Assembly: GCF_004745645.1 (NCBI RefSeq)
Contig: NZ_SRMB01000005.1
Span: 372,001 to 436,000 of the forward strand
Source of the DNA: Hymenobacter metallicola
Lineage (GTDB): Bacteria; Bacteroidota; Bacteroidia; Cytophagales; Hymenobacteraceae
Length of the DNA: 64,000 nt
Direction: 5' to 3'
Positions 54,214-61,868 of this stretch are shown one piece after another. Within the stretch, counting starts at the first letter, position 1, and the number at the start of each line of letters is the position of its first letter. The notes beneath the pieces were generated by a model, which did no database searches, was not told the origin of the DNA, and saw only the letters and a list, made by a program, of their open reading frames with translations. Position numbers and translations under genes: made by a program.

Positions 54214-54257
54214 AAAAATGCCCCGTTTGCCCAGAATTTTGGGCAAACGGGGCATTT
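54214..54257. terminator. Long bidirectional terminator after the adhesin gene
   Basis: AAAATGCCCCGTTTGCCCA, five-base loop, TGGGCAAACGGGGCATTTT. A 19-base-pair stem between convergent genes. Confidence 0.93.
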
Positions 54258-54291
54258 TGTGGTTCAGACAGCTAGTCCAGGACACTCTCTA

Positions 54292-54942
54292 TCAGGTTGT
54301 CGAACCGCCGGTTGTCGAGCCGCCGGTTGTCGAGCCAGTGGTGCTGCCCGAAGTCGTACCCGAGGTAGTGCCGCCAGTTGTCGAGCCGGTCGTCGAACCG
54401 CTGGTAGAGCCAGTCGTAGAGCCCGAGGTTGTACCCGACGTTGTGCCGGTTGTAGAGCCCGAGGTAGTGCCCGAGGTAGTGCCAGTCGTGCTACCGGAAG
54501 TAGTGCCACTGGTGGTGCCCGTGGTGCTGCCGGAAGTAGTGCCACTGGTGGTGCCCGTGGTGCTGCCGGAAGTAGTGCCACTGGTGGTGCCCGTGGTGCT
54601 ACCCGAAGTAGTACCGGAGGTGGTACCCGTGGTGCTGCCGGAGGTAGTTCCCGAAGTGGTGCCGCTCGTGCTAGAGGTGGTTGAGCCGGAAGTCGTGCCG
54701 GAGGTAGTACCACTGGTACTGCTGGTGGTACTACCGGAAGTACTACTCGAAGTGGTACCGTTGGTAGAGCTAGTCGTAGAGCCCGAGGTTGTACCAGAAG
54801 TGGTACCGGAGGTTGTGCCTGATGTCGTGCCGGAAGTGGTAGAAGGCGTGTTGTCGTCATCGTCATCATCGTCGCAGGCAGTGAAGGCCAGTGACGAGCC
54901 GAGCAGAGCAGCCGTCAGAAGAGGAAGCCAAGGCTTTTTCAT
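54292..54942 (-). CDS. Ser/Thr/Gly-repeat surface lipoprotein with poly-Asp export signal
   Basis: A 216-residue lipoprotein. Signal MKKPWLPLLTAALLGSSLAF ends in lipobox FTAC, and the mature start is Cys followed by seven Asp, the kind of acidic run used as a lipoprotein export signal to the Bacteroidota cell surface. Residues 33-216 are almost only Ser, Thr and Gly ([12 protein letters not shown] type), with a 12-residue unit repeated. The DNA contains a 36-base tandem repeat at 54485-54628. Such a tail is likely a stiff or glycosylated (O-linked) stalk. Long forward ORFs on the opposite strand of Val, Pro and Glu are an effect of the repeat. Function unknown; two like proteins follow at 61869 and 62729. 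Confidence 0.75.
   Translation of the reverse strand: MKKPWLPLLTAALLGSSLAFTACDDDDDDDNTPSTTSGTTSGTTSGTTSGTTSGSTTSSTNGTTSSSTSGSTTSSTSGTTSGTTSGSTTSSTSGTTSGTTSGSTTGTTSGTTSGSTTGTTSGTTSGSTTGTTSGTTSGSTTGTTSGTTSGSTTGTTSGTTSGSTTGTTSGTTSGSTTGSTSGSTTGSTTGGTTSGTTSGSTTGSTTGGSTTGGSTT
54485..54628. repeat. 36-base tandem repeat, four copies
   Basis: Units at 54485-54520, 54521-54556, 54557-54592 and 54593-54628, each beginning with GT(C/G)GTGCT and reading CCGGAAGTAGTGCCACTGG in the first three; units 2 and 3 are identical. In frame with the reverse lipoprotein gene, each encodes 12 residues of the Ser/Thr/Gly kind. Repeat number is likely to vary. Confidence 0.85.
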
Positions 54943-55295
54943 AGCGAAAGAAAAGTGTAGTGGTGATAGAATGGTTGATTCAATGCTAGCTTATACGTCT
55001 GTAAATCATGTATTTAAGTAAAGTAAGGCGCTGAATAAACACGGATTTTACTAGTTGTAGAACGCATGCTACGTACTTGTTCCGTGTAAACTATCCGTGG
55101 TTATCAGGATTTTACCCTCATAATTCGGGCTTTGTATTGTGTGCAACTGGTTGATTTATAGATGGTACTGTTGAAATGAGCTCTTCGCGGAAGTAAAGCT
55201 GCTGCCCGCGGCCGCCCGTAAGCAGCGTCGGCTGAGCCCAATTCCTGAACAAAACGCCTTCTTACTGGTCGTTAGGCTGCACTTACTTCCCACCT
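54943..55295. other. Divergent intergenic region
   Basis: 353 bases, AT-rich near 54990-55180, holding the promoters of the leftward repeat lipoprotein and the rightward flavin reductase. No gene seen. Confidence 0.5.
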
Positions 55296-55925
55296 ATGCG
55301 CCACTTGACCACCGCCGACATCGAGCGTTTTGAGAAAGTCTACCGCCTCAACCTGATCAACTCTATCACCGGCTACAAGCCTGCCAACTTAATCGGCACG
55401 GCCTCGGGCGAAGGAGCTACCAATCTGGCTATTTTCAGTTCCGTGATTCACCTGGGCTCGGCTCCGGCCGTGCTGGGCATTGTGACGCGGCCTGCCACGG
55501 TACCGCGCCACACCTACGAGAACATCAAGGCTACCGGCTGCTACACCATCAACCACGTGCATGCTGACTTTGTGGCCGCCGCCCACTACACCTCGGCCGA
55601 GTTTGGCCGAGAGGAATCCGAGTTTGCGGCCTGTGGCTTTACCCCCGTCTACCGCGACGAATTTCCTGCGCCCTACGTGGCCGAAAGCCGCATCAGCCTG
55701 GGCCTGCGCCTGAAGGAGGAGCTGCCGGTGCACAATGGCACGGTGTTGCTGGTCGGGACGGTAGAGCATATCTACTTGCCTATCGAGGTGCTCCGGCCCG
55801 ATGGCACCCTGGATTTGCAGCTGGCCGGCGACGTATGCATTTCGGGTCTCGACGGCTACCACCAGGTCAAGCCGCTGGCCTCGTTTGCCTACGCCCGGCC
55901 CGGGCAAGGGCCACAGCCCAAGTAA
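55296..55925 (+). CDS. Flavin reductase family protein (FMN-binding split barrel)
   Basis: A 209-residue cytoplasmic protein of the flavin reductase-like split-barrel family, which binds FMN and reduces flavins or serves as an oxygenase partner. Seen: TGYKPANLIGTASGEGATNLAIFSS (quoted as IGTASGEGATNLAIFSS), GIVTRPATVPRHTYENIK, TINHVHADF, AAHYTSAEFGREESEF and SRISLGLRLKEEL. The length and order match the group of larger Bacteroidota flavin reductases that carry the DTY-type RHTYENI motif. No partner oxygenase is present here. Confidence 0.9.
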   Translation: MRHLTTADIERFEKVYRLNLINSITGYKPANLIGTASGEGATNLAIFSSVIHLGSAPAVLGIVTRPATVPRHTYENIKATGCYTINHVHADFVAAAHYTSAEFGREESEFAACGFTPVYRDEFPAPYVAESRISLGLRLKEELPVHNGTVLLVGTVEHIYLPIEVLRPDGTLDLQLAGDVCISGLDGYHQVKPLASFAYARPGQGPQPK

Positions 55926-56008
55926 GAGAATCTGCCGGGGCTGCCAACGCCCCGGCCCGATGTGCGTTTAACTAGGTTCCTGATTTTTCGCACCAGACGT
56001 TTCTTTCT

Positions 56009-56566
56009 ATGGCAACTCCACTTTGGCAAACCCTGAGCCTGGGTACTCTGGCTGGCCTGCGCAGCCTGACGCCGTTGGCTTTTCTAAGCAATTCCTTTTC
56101 CAAGCATCAGTCTGAAGCACTGAAAGCTTCGCCCTTCCGGCTGCTGCAGTCCGGAGCCGCCGCTACGGGCCTGAAAGCCTTGGCCGCCGGGGAGATGGTA
56201 GCCGATAAAGTGCCCGGCATGCCCGACCGGATTACGCCCACCGCCTTGCTCGGCCGGAGCTTGTCGGGGGCGCTGATGGGGGCGATGGTGTATACATCGA
56301 AGCGGCGTTCCTGGCTGGGCGGCGGCTTGCTCGGGGGCCTGGCCGCCGTGGCCGGCACCTACGGCAGCTTTTATTTGCGCCAGCGGCTGGGCAAGCAAAC
56401 CAAGCTGCCCGACTTGCTGTGGGCCCTGGTTGAAGATGCCACCGTATTCAGCAGCAGCAAAGCCGCCAGTCGTCTCAATCAGCCCGCCGCCCGCCGCGAC
56501 GCCTACGTACCCCGGCATTTGCCCGCCAAGCCCTCGTACCACCCCAACTATCCGTCGCTGTTTTAG
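56009..56566 (+). CDS. DUF4126 membrane protein
   Basis: A 185-residue protein with hydrophobic stretches (SLGTLAGLRSLTPLAFLS at the start, GRSLSGALMGAMVY, GGGLLGGLAAVAGTYGSFYL) and the DUF4126 signature AGLRSLTP plus DKVPGMPDRITP. The family is found in many bacteria as a likely small integral membrane protein; role unknown. Its C-terminal 45 residues are polar. It follows the flavin reductase gene by 83 bases and may share its transcript. A perfect stem-loop terminator lies 20 bases after the stop. Confidence 0.88.
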   Translation: MATPLWQTLSLGTLAGLRSLTPLAFLSNSFSKHQSEALKASPFRLLQSGAAATGLKALAAGEMVADKVPGMPDRITPTALLGRSLSGALMGAMVYTSKRRSWLGGGLLGGLAAVAGTYGSFYLRQRLGKQTKLPDLLWALVEDATVFSSSKAASRLNQPAARRDAYVPRHLPAKPSYHPNYPSLF

Positions 56567-56585
56567 CGTCCCGCCGGTACGTAAC

Positions 56586-56630
56586 TACAACAAGGCCCCG
56601 CAATCAGCTTGGTTGCGGGGCCTTGTTGTA
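56586..56630. terminator. Terminator hairpin with 18-base-pair perfect stem
   Basis: TACAACAAGGCCCCGCAA, nine-base loop, TTGCGGGGCCTTGTTGTA. It ends the DUF4126 transcript; A/T tails are weak. Confidence 0.8.
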
Positions 56631-56650
56631 AACCCAAGTCAGAAGCCGCC

Positions 56651-57091
56651 TTACTGCGTGCGGCCCGAGCCGCTGCTTTGGTTGGCCGTGCCGGTATTTT
56701 GGCCCGTGTTGGTCGTAGTCGGGGCCGAGCTGTTCTGCGAGGGCGCTTTCGAATCGTTCAGACTGTTATTGTTGCGCGCTTCACCAGCGCCGGCCGGGGT
56801 GCCCGACGGATTCTGGGGCGCGGTGCTGTTGCTGCCACCGGGGCTGGAGTTTACCGCGTTATCCGTCGACTGGCTCATGTCGGCGGCGGAGCCTTCACCT
56901 CCGGCGGGCTGCACGTTTTGCTGCGTATTCACGCTGTCCATGTTGGTTTCAATAGAGCGGGCCGGGGGAGCAGTCGAGAAGTCGTTGACGTTCTGCCGGT
57001 CTTCACCGGGGGTGCCGCCTCGGTCACAAGCTGTCAGAGAAGCTGCGGCGCCCAGCACGGCAGCCAGCACAAAGCGCTGAGTGAGTTTCAT
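56651..57091 (-). CDS. Low-complexity hydrophilic lipoprotein
   Basis: A 146-residue lipoprotein: MKLTQRFVLAAVLGAAASL with lipobox LTAC at residues 20-23, then DRGGTPGEDRQNVNDF. The remainder (about residues 40-146) is disordered, rich in Ser, Asn, Gln, Gly, Thr and Pro, with NSSPGGSNSTAPQNPSG and TNTGQNTGTANQSSG. Not periodic like the three repeat lipoproteins nearby, but alike in make-up. No known family. Confidence 0.7.
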   Translation of the reverse strand: MKLTQRFVLAAVLGAAASLTACDRGGTPGEDRQNVNDFSTAPPARSIETNMDSVNTQQNVQPAGGEGSAADMSQSTDNAVNSSPGGSNSTAPQNPSGTPAGAGEARNNNSLNDSKAPSQNSSAPTTTNTGQNTGTANQSSGSGRTQ

Positions 57092-57205
57092 AGTTTGGGT
57101 GTTTGGAGTACAGAATAGAGTTGGTGGGAGCTATACGGAAAAGCCGGGCTCTATAGCTGAAGTAGGCTGGGCATAGTGGCTGAGTACTGATGCCAAAGTT
57201 CGATG

Positions 57206-57213
57206 TAGTTTTG
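57206..57213 (+). promoter_or_regulatory. -7 promoter element directly before the Dph6-like gene
   Basis: TAGTTTTG ends four bases before the ATG at 57218. The transcription start would fall at or next to the start codon, so the mRNA would be leaderless. No clear -33 element. Confidence 0.5.
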
Positions 57214-57217
57214 CCCC

Positions 57218-57922
57218 ATGCCCATTCCAGCCCTTATGAATTGGAGCGGGGGAAAAGACTCGGCCCTGGCCCTCTACCACGCCCTGCACGACCCCCGCTA
57301 CGAGGTCCGCCACCTGCTCACCAGCGTCAACAGCCACTACCAGCGCGTCTCGATGCACGGGGTGCGGGTGGAACTGCTCGACGCGCAGGCCCGGCAAATC
57401 GGCCTACCCCTGACCAAGCTGGAGCTGCCCGAAGCCCCCGACATGGCCCAGTATGAGCAGCAGATGCGCGCCACGCTGGCACCCTTGCAGGCTCAGGGCA
57501 TGCACCACGCCATTTTCGGCGACATTTTTCTGGAAGATCTGCGCCGCTACCGCGAAGAGCAACTGGCCCGGGTGCAGATGCAGGCCGTGTTTCCGCTCTG
57601 GCAGCAAACCAGCGCCGAGATTCTGCGCCAGTACCTGAGCCTGGGCTTTCGGGCCATTATTGTGTGCGTTAATGAGCAACACCTCGCCGCCAGCTTCTGC
57701 GGCCGCCTGCTCGACGAAGAGTTCCTGCGCGACCTGCCCCCCGGCGTCGACCCCTGCGGCGAAAACGGCGAGTACCACAGCTTCGTGTTTGAGGCGCCCT
57801 ATTTCCGGGCACCCATTGCCTTCGAGCGGGGCGACTTGGTGCGGCGAACCTACCCGGCCCCGGGTGGGGGCAAGGAGGCCGGCTTCTGGTACTGCGACCT
57901 GCTGCCCGGGCCGCCCCGCTAG
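57218..57922 (+). CDS. Dph6-like PP-loop ATP pyrophosphatase (diphthine-ammonia ligase family)
   Basis: A 234-residue enzyme with the N-type ATP pyrophosphatase P-loop SGGKDSA (Ser10 to Ala16) at the very N-terminus, preceded by a short strand (IPALMNW). Further signatures: AIFGDIFLEDLRRYREEQLAR, VFPLWQQTSAEILRQYL, GFRAIIVCVN and CGENGEYHSFVFEAPYF (given in part as GENGEYHSFVFEAP). In eukaryotes Dph6 amidates diphthine on elongation factor 2; bacteria have no diphthamide, so the bacterial relatives (DUF71) have another, unknown amidation substrate. The ATG at 57218 keeps the strand before the P-loop; 57236 is an alternative start. Confidence 0.9.
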   Translation: MPIPALMNWSGGKDSALALYHALHDPRYEVRHLLTSVNSHYQRVSMHGVRVELLDAQARQIGLPLTKLELPEAPDMAQYEQQMRATLAPLQAQGMHHAIFGDIFLEDLRRYREEQLARVQMQAVFPLWQQTSAEILRQYLSLGFRAIIVCVNEQHLAASFCGRLLDEEFLRDLPPGVDPCGENGEYHSFVFEAPYFRAPIAFERGDLVRRTYPAPGGGKEAGFWYCDLLPGPPR

Positions 57923-57930
57923 CCGGTAGC

Positions 57931-58833
57931 TCAGGAGGGTTGCACCTGCCAGCGGCCGGCATCGTAGCGGCAGTCGGTAGCGGTGCCGCCCTCACGCAGC
58001 ACCCAGTTGCCGGGCCGCCCCAGCCACTGTAGCTGGCCATCGGGCAGCACCGTGTTGGCAAAGTCGTGGGAGCATACGGCAAGGCTTTCGGTTTCTACCT
58101 GATTCACCGTCAGATACTCTACGTACTGTAGCCGCAGTTTGCCCGCATCGATACAGTTGGGGTGCAAGGCCAGGTTGTGAGCCGGGCTGGGCATGGCTGC
58201 CGAGGGGTAGAGCAACCCATCGAAGGCGGTGCCCAGCTGGCAGGCCTCGGCAATGGCCACCGACAGCCGGTAGTGGTGCTGATTATCATCGTGCACCGAA
58301 CGGGTAAAGGCCTTGGTCAGGAAGTTGGCTATGGGCCGGATACCTTCCGGGAGTTGCGTTAGGGCCTCAGCTAGGGCTTTTTCCCGGTCGGAATGCGGAT
58401 CATCGGTACAGACGTCGGCGTAGCCAAAGCTGGCCAGACGAAGCGGCTGGTGGGTTTGCCAGCGGGTAATAACAATCCGGTCATTGGGCTGTACTCCGGC
58501 TTCGAAAAACGGCGGATGCCAGGTGGCGCTGCAATAAAACATGGGTACGCCCGCCCGGTTGGCCCGCTGGTCGGCCACGACCAGCTCCGGTGGTGGGTAG
58601 GAGAGGTGTTTGACGTGGGTGGGCAGCTCCTGGCAGGCCTTGCCCCGATAAAGCAAAAGGCCAGGCGCAAACTCGATGAGGCGCAACGTGTGCCCCTGCA
58701 GCAAGTCCCGAATGCGGGCGACTAACTCGTCGATGGAGTGCTTGCGCAAATCCAGATGCTGCAGCGAGGCTATTTTATGCTTGGTCTCTTCCACGGTCGA
58801 CTCGGGCCGAGTCGTGGGTTGGGATAAGGCCAT
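57931..58833 (-). CDS. RES-domain protein (putative NAD-degrading toxin-type domain), no antitoxin partner
   Basis: A 300-residue cytoplasmic protein. Residues of about 55-245 match the RES domain: LLLYRGKACQ with the conserved Arg, a FYCSATWHPPFFEA stretch with the Glu, and YPSAAMPSPAHNLAL, the Ser and end of the domain (TAFDGLLYPSAAM). RES toxins of toxin-antitoxin pairs cleave NAD+, and use Arg, Glu and Ser at these places. Here no Xre or other antitoxin gene is next to it: it converges on the Dph6-like gene with an eight-base gap, and the upstream neighbour is an MBL hydrolase. It may be a solitary housekeeping-type RES protein. The N-terminal 50 and C-terminal 55 residues are extra. Confidence 0.75.
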   Translation of the reverse strand: MALSQPTTRPESTVEETKHKIASLQHLDLRKHSIDELVARIRDLLQGHTLRLIEFAPGLLLYRGKACQELPTHVKHLSYPPPELVVADQRANRAGVPMFYCSATWHPPFFEAGVQPNDRIVITRWQTHQPLRLASFGYADVCTDDPHSDREKALAEALTQLPEGIRPIANFLTKAFTRSVHDDNQHHYRLSVAIAEACQLGTAFDGLLYPSAAMPSPAHNLALHPNCIDAGKLRLQYVEYLTVNQVETESLAVCSHDFANTVLPDGQLQWLGRPGNWVLREGGTATDCRYDAGRWQVQPS

Positions 58834-58932
58834 ATTCGTGTGGGGTGGGTGGTAAGCAATGAGGGGCAGAAAGGAAAAGAGCGGCGTGGAAGAGGGCGGG
58901 AAAGGGCAAAACTGAACGGTAGAGGGCGGCCG

Positions 58933-59047
58933 TAAAGCAGCCGAAGTATCGACCGGCCCGTGGCTGAGCTACCGGGCGCAGGTCTGGGCAAGACGTGCAG
59001 GTAGCTTCAGACCACGGATTCCAGTCGATACTTCGGGTAGGCTTTAG
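58933..59047. repeat. Long imperfect inverted repeat (about 115 bases)
   Basis: Left arm at 58942-58973 (CGAAGTATCGACCGG, CCCGTGG, GAGCTACC) and right arm at 59000-59035 (GGTAGCTTC, CCACGG, CCAGTCGATACTTCG) are inverted, and TAAAGC / GCTTTA extend it outward. The loop is 26 bases. It lies just after the MBL hydrolase stop and before the RES gene, both leftward. Resembles a small MITE-like hairpin or a structured 3' RNA. It is not the A/B/C family. Confidence 0.75.
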
Positions 59048-59059
59048 CCAGAAAGGCTG

Positions 59060-60079
59060 TTAAAACTCGTAGGTGTCGCGGTAGCGGCGGGCGTAATCCT
59101 CGGAATGCTCGTGGTGGCCGCGGGGCGCGTACTTGCGCTTGTCGCGCAGCAGCAGGTAGCCCAGGCCGCCCACTAAGGCTGCCCCAATCACCCACTTAGG
59201 CAGCGGGCTTTCCGGTGCCGGCGGCACCGATACCACGCCGGTTTCGTCGGCAATGGCCGGGTGGCCCACGTAGCGGCCCTGGCTGGGCACGGCTTTCTGC
59301 TCAAACTGCGCCGATAGTTCGTGCAGCTGCTGGCGCAGTTCGGCGCCGTGCATCGGAATCCCGTGCCCGGTGGCGGCAATCTGCGGTTCCAGAGCGGCTA
59401 GCTTGTCTACCGAGGCGCGGGCCTGCAGCCAGTCCTGGGTGAAGTAGGCCGGCGGGCCGTGCACCTCCTGGCGCTGCTGCCACACCTCCGAACCCGACTC
59501 CTGCTTCACCGTCACGAAGGCGTCGCCGGCAAGCAGAGTCCGGTCGTACTCGCGGAAAAACGAGACGTGGCCCGGCGTGTGGCCCGGCGTGTGCACCCAG
59601 CGCCACTCCGACAGGAACGGCACCGTACCGTTCAGGGGCAGAGGCTGCACGCGGGAACCCAGATCAATCGGCTTTTTGGGATACAGAAACGACATGGCCG
59701 CCATGGCCCCGCCGCCTACGGTAGGATCTGGCGGGGGATAGGAAGAGCGGCCCGTCAGGTAGGGCAGCTCCAGCGGGTGGGCGTATACGGGCACGTCCCA
59801 TTCCTCGGCCAGGGTTTTGAGGGCCCCGATATGGTCGAAGTGGCCATGGGTGAGGATGATGGCCGAGGGCGGGTTGTTGGGGCCGAAAATCTGCTCGGCA
59901 TTGTGCTTGATTTTGGTGGCCGAGCCGGGCAGGCCTGCATCTACCAGCACCCAGGGCTCCAGGGGCGAGGACGTGTCGCGCACGAAATACAGGTTCACGA
60001 ACACATTGCGCAGCCCCCATACTCCGGGAACTACCGCCTGAAGTGCAGGCGTATTGGCACGGTTTGCGGTGTTTGGCAT
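59060..60079 (-). CDS. MBL-fold metallo-hydrolase with C-terminal membrane anchor
   Basis: A 339-residue member of the metallo-beta-lactamase superfamily. ATG at 60079 (MPNTANRANTP) is preferred over the 60184 start, which would lie in the upstream intergenic space. The metal site is ILTHGHFDHIG (HxHxDH, about 81-90), the second ligand set is HTPGHTPGHVS (His near 180), LLAGDAF with the bridging Asp, and GHGIPMHG for the last His. Near the C-terminus there is a membrane segment (about 286-303, WVIGAALVGGLGYLLL), followed by a basic tail, so it is probably tethered. Substrates of such proteins are usually unknown (hydroxyacylglutathione and lactones are examples). The HTTM gene lies 105 bases upstream. 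Confidence 0.9.
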   Translation of the reverse strand: MPNTANRANTPALQAVVPGVWGLRNVFVNLYFVRDTSSPLEPWVLVDAGLPGSATKIKHNAEQIFGPNNPPSAIILTHGHFDHIGALKTLAEEWDVPVYAHPLELPYLTGRSSYPPPDPTVGGGAMAAMSFLYPKKPIDLGSRVQPLPLNGTVPFLSEWRWVHTPGHTPGHVSFFREYDRTLLAGDAFVTVKQESGSEVWQQRQEVHGPPAYFTQDWLQARASVDKLAALEPQIAATGHGIPMHGAELRQQLHELSAQFEQKAVPSQGRYVGHPAIADETGVVSVPPAPESPLPKWVIGAALVGGLGYLLLRDKRKYAPRGHHEHSEDYARRYRDTYEF

Positions 60080-60184
60080 AAGGTGAGGTGGGTTGAGTGA
60101 GGGTAGAGGCGGCCCCGGCCCAAGCCGGGAGTAACCAAACAGAAATACGCAGCCGCCGGGGTTAGGATGGCCTCCAACCGACAT

Positions 60185-61750
60185 TTACTGCGCCGAATCG
60201 GGGGCACTGTTGAGGTTGGGCTTGGCGGGCTGTTCAGGTTCGCAGATGCACAGTACTTCGCGTGTAGGCTTGGGAACCTGATAGTTAGGCAAGGAAATTT
60301 CTTTCATGTACACTACCTCCAAGCGCCGTAGCGGCGGGTGGGTCGGATTTTCGTGCCAGATGCGCAGCAGGTAGTTGCAGTAGTAGGGCCGCATGTACTC
60401 ATTGCTTACAAACAGGTAATTCTCGGAGTACTTGCGCCACCGGTCATTCTTGTGCAGGGCCATAACCGAGGCGGGCTTGGCATACGTTACCGGTTGGCCG
60501 TCGCGGTACAGGTCCAGGTGCTGGCCCGCCGTGGTTGTGCCGTCCAGGATATACCAGCCGTCGTCCTTGAAGACGGCCGGGGCAAACATGCCCCAGTGCT
60601 GGTCGACGCGAAACAGGTAGCCAAACCAGCGCAGCGGCTGCGACATGTAGAGGGAAGGATTGTTGACGCTATCCAGATTCCACCAGACCACGTAGCCCAA
60701 TACAACGGCTACTGCGGCATTGCGCACATTGCGCAGCAGAAACCGGCGGCCCTCCGTTAGGGGCAGGTTATGCTCTACGCTTAGGCGCAGCGGTAGCTGC
60801 AACCGGCGCAGGTGGGGCCGCACCCGGGCCAGCTGCTCGGTAGCCCAGGGGCGCCAGCGCTGGGCCCCCGTGTGCAGGTTTCGGTCTAGCCAGTTCATGG
60901 CCACCGGCGGCAGCAGCCCCAGCACCGAGGCCATGTTGATGAGGAAAAATAAACCTACAAACAAGGTCAGGCTAATGCCCAGATGAAAGGCGTACATCAC
61001 CCCCACAAACAGCAGGCGCCACCAGGTTACTCGGAAGGGAATAAAGAGCAGGAAGGGCAGGAGCAGCTCGGTGTAATAGGTGGCAAAGGTGAGCCCCTGC
61101 AGCAGGGAAGCGTAGGGGTACAGCAGGCGGCCGCCGGGCATCAGCACTTGGTCCAGGCTGAGGGCATAATAAATGGCGGTGCCTTCAGTACGCCATTCCG
61201 GGGCGCTTTTCAGCAGGGCCGTACACCAGTACACCAAGGCAATCTGGACGATGTAGGCCACGGTGGCCGCGCTGAAATACGTTACCTTTTCCGGTGGGCC
61301 TAGCCGGCGGGCGTCCCGGGAGTAAAAGCGGCCCCAGGGCAGAAATAAGGCCCAGAACAGCAGCATCCGCAGCAAATCGTCGCCCCCTTGACCGATGAGC
61401 GGATTACGGTTCTGCACCGAAACCAGCAGTACCCAGGTAACCAGCGTAGCCAGCCGGGTATGATACCCGACTAGCAAAGCCACGGCTCCTGCCGCCTCCA
61501 GCAGAAACAGAATTGCCTGCACCTGCCACAACCCACTGATGGCGTGCAGGGAAAGTTGGTAAGGATTCCAGCAGTACTGATACAGCACGTGCAAGGGCAA
61601 CACCCCCATGTTGGAGTAGTGGGCCTCCAAATCAGTACTGCGAATACCAATGTCCAGCAGAATCACGGCTGCCACGGCGATGCGCATCAAAGCCAAGGCG
61701 CGCAGGTCAAGGACAAACGGACGGCGGAGTAGGGTAAGAAATCCGGGCAT
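60185..61750 (-). CDS. HTTM-domain membrane protein (vitamin-K carboxylase-like)
   Basis: A 521-residue integral membrane protein with the HTTM domain, found in vitamin-K-dependent gamma-carboxylases and many bacterial relatives of unknown function. Residues of about 10-320 carry seven or so membrane helices (LRALALMRIAVAAVILLDIG, NMGVLPLHVLYQY, LLVGYHTRLATLVTWVLLVS, LIGQGGDDLLRMLLFWALFLPWG, shown as GGDDLLRMLLFWALF). The C-terminal part (about 345-510) is a soluble domain with WNLDSVNNPSLYMSQPLRWFGYLFRVDQHWGMFAP (as LFRVDQHWGMFAP), common in Bacteroidota HTTM proteins. In many genomes an HTTM gene is linked to a DCC-family protein; here one lies about 1.7 kb away at 63494. Confidence 0.92.
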   Translation of the reverse strand: MPGFLTLLRRPFVLDLRALALMRIAVAAVILLDIGIRSTDLEAHYSNMGVLPLHVLYQYCWNPYQLSLHAISGLWQVQAILFLLEAAGAVALLVGYHTRLATLVTWVLLVSVQNRNPLIGQGGDDLLRMLLFWALFLPWGRFYSRDARRLGPPEKVTYFSAATVAYIVQIALVYWCTALLKSAPEWRTEGTAIYYALSLDQVLMPGGRLLYPYASLLQGLTFATYYTELLLPFLLFIPFRVTWWRLLFVGVMYAFHLGISLTLFVGLFFLINMASVLGLLPPVAMNWLDRNLHTGAQRWRPWATEQLARVRPHLRRLQLPLRLSVEHNLPLTEGRRFLLRNVRNAAVAVVLGYVVWWNLDSVNNPSLYMSQPLRWFGYLFRVDQHWGMFAPAVFKDDGWYILDGTTTAGQHLDLYRDGQPVTYAKPASVMALHKNDRWRKYSENYLFVSNEYMRPYYCNYLLRIWHENPTHPPLRRLEVVYMKEISLPNYQVPKPTREVLCICEPEQPAKPNLNSAPDSAQ

Positions 61751-61777
61751 AAACTCCCGTGGTCGGGAATAGGGGTG

Positions 61778-61833
61778 AAAGAAAAAAGGCGAAAAAGCAC
61801 GCCATCCGGGGTGGATGGTGGGCCTTTTCGCCC
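61778..61833 (-). terminator. Terminator-like imperfect hairpin of the repeat lipoprotein gene
   Basis: On both sides of a GGGGT loop, GGCGAAAA, GC and CATCC pair with GGATG, GC and TTTTCGCC, with mismatches. It is 35 bases downstream of the stop of the leftward repeat-lipoprotein gene (61869). Confidence 0.5.
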
Positions 61834-61868
61834 TTGCGTAGCCGCGTTAGGTTAGACGCGAATAGCTC

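Noticed and set aside
54485-54628. Possible CRISPR array
   Set aside because: The repeats are direct, contiguous and in frame, with no unique spacers and no cas genes.
54218-55021. Val/Pro/Glu-repeat forward ORF opposite a repeat lipoprotein (also 61759-62283 and 62757-63194)
   Set aside because: The Ser/Thr/Gly codons read backwards always give Val/Pro/Glu without stops, so the open frame is a side effect of the repeat. No signal peptide or start context.
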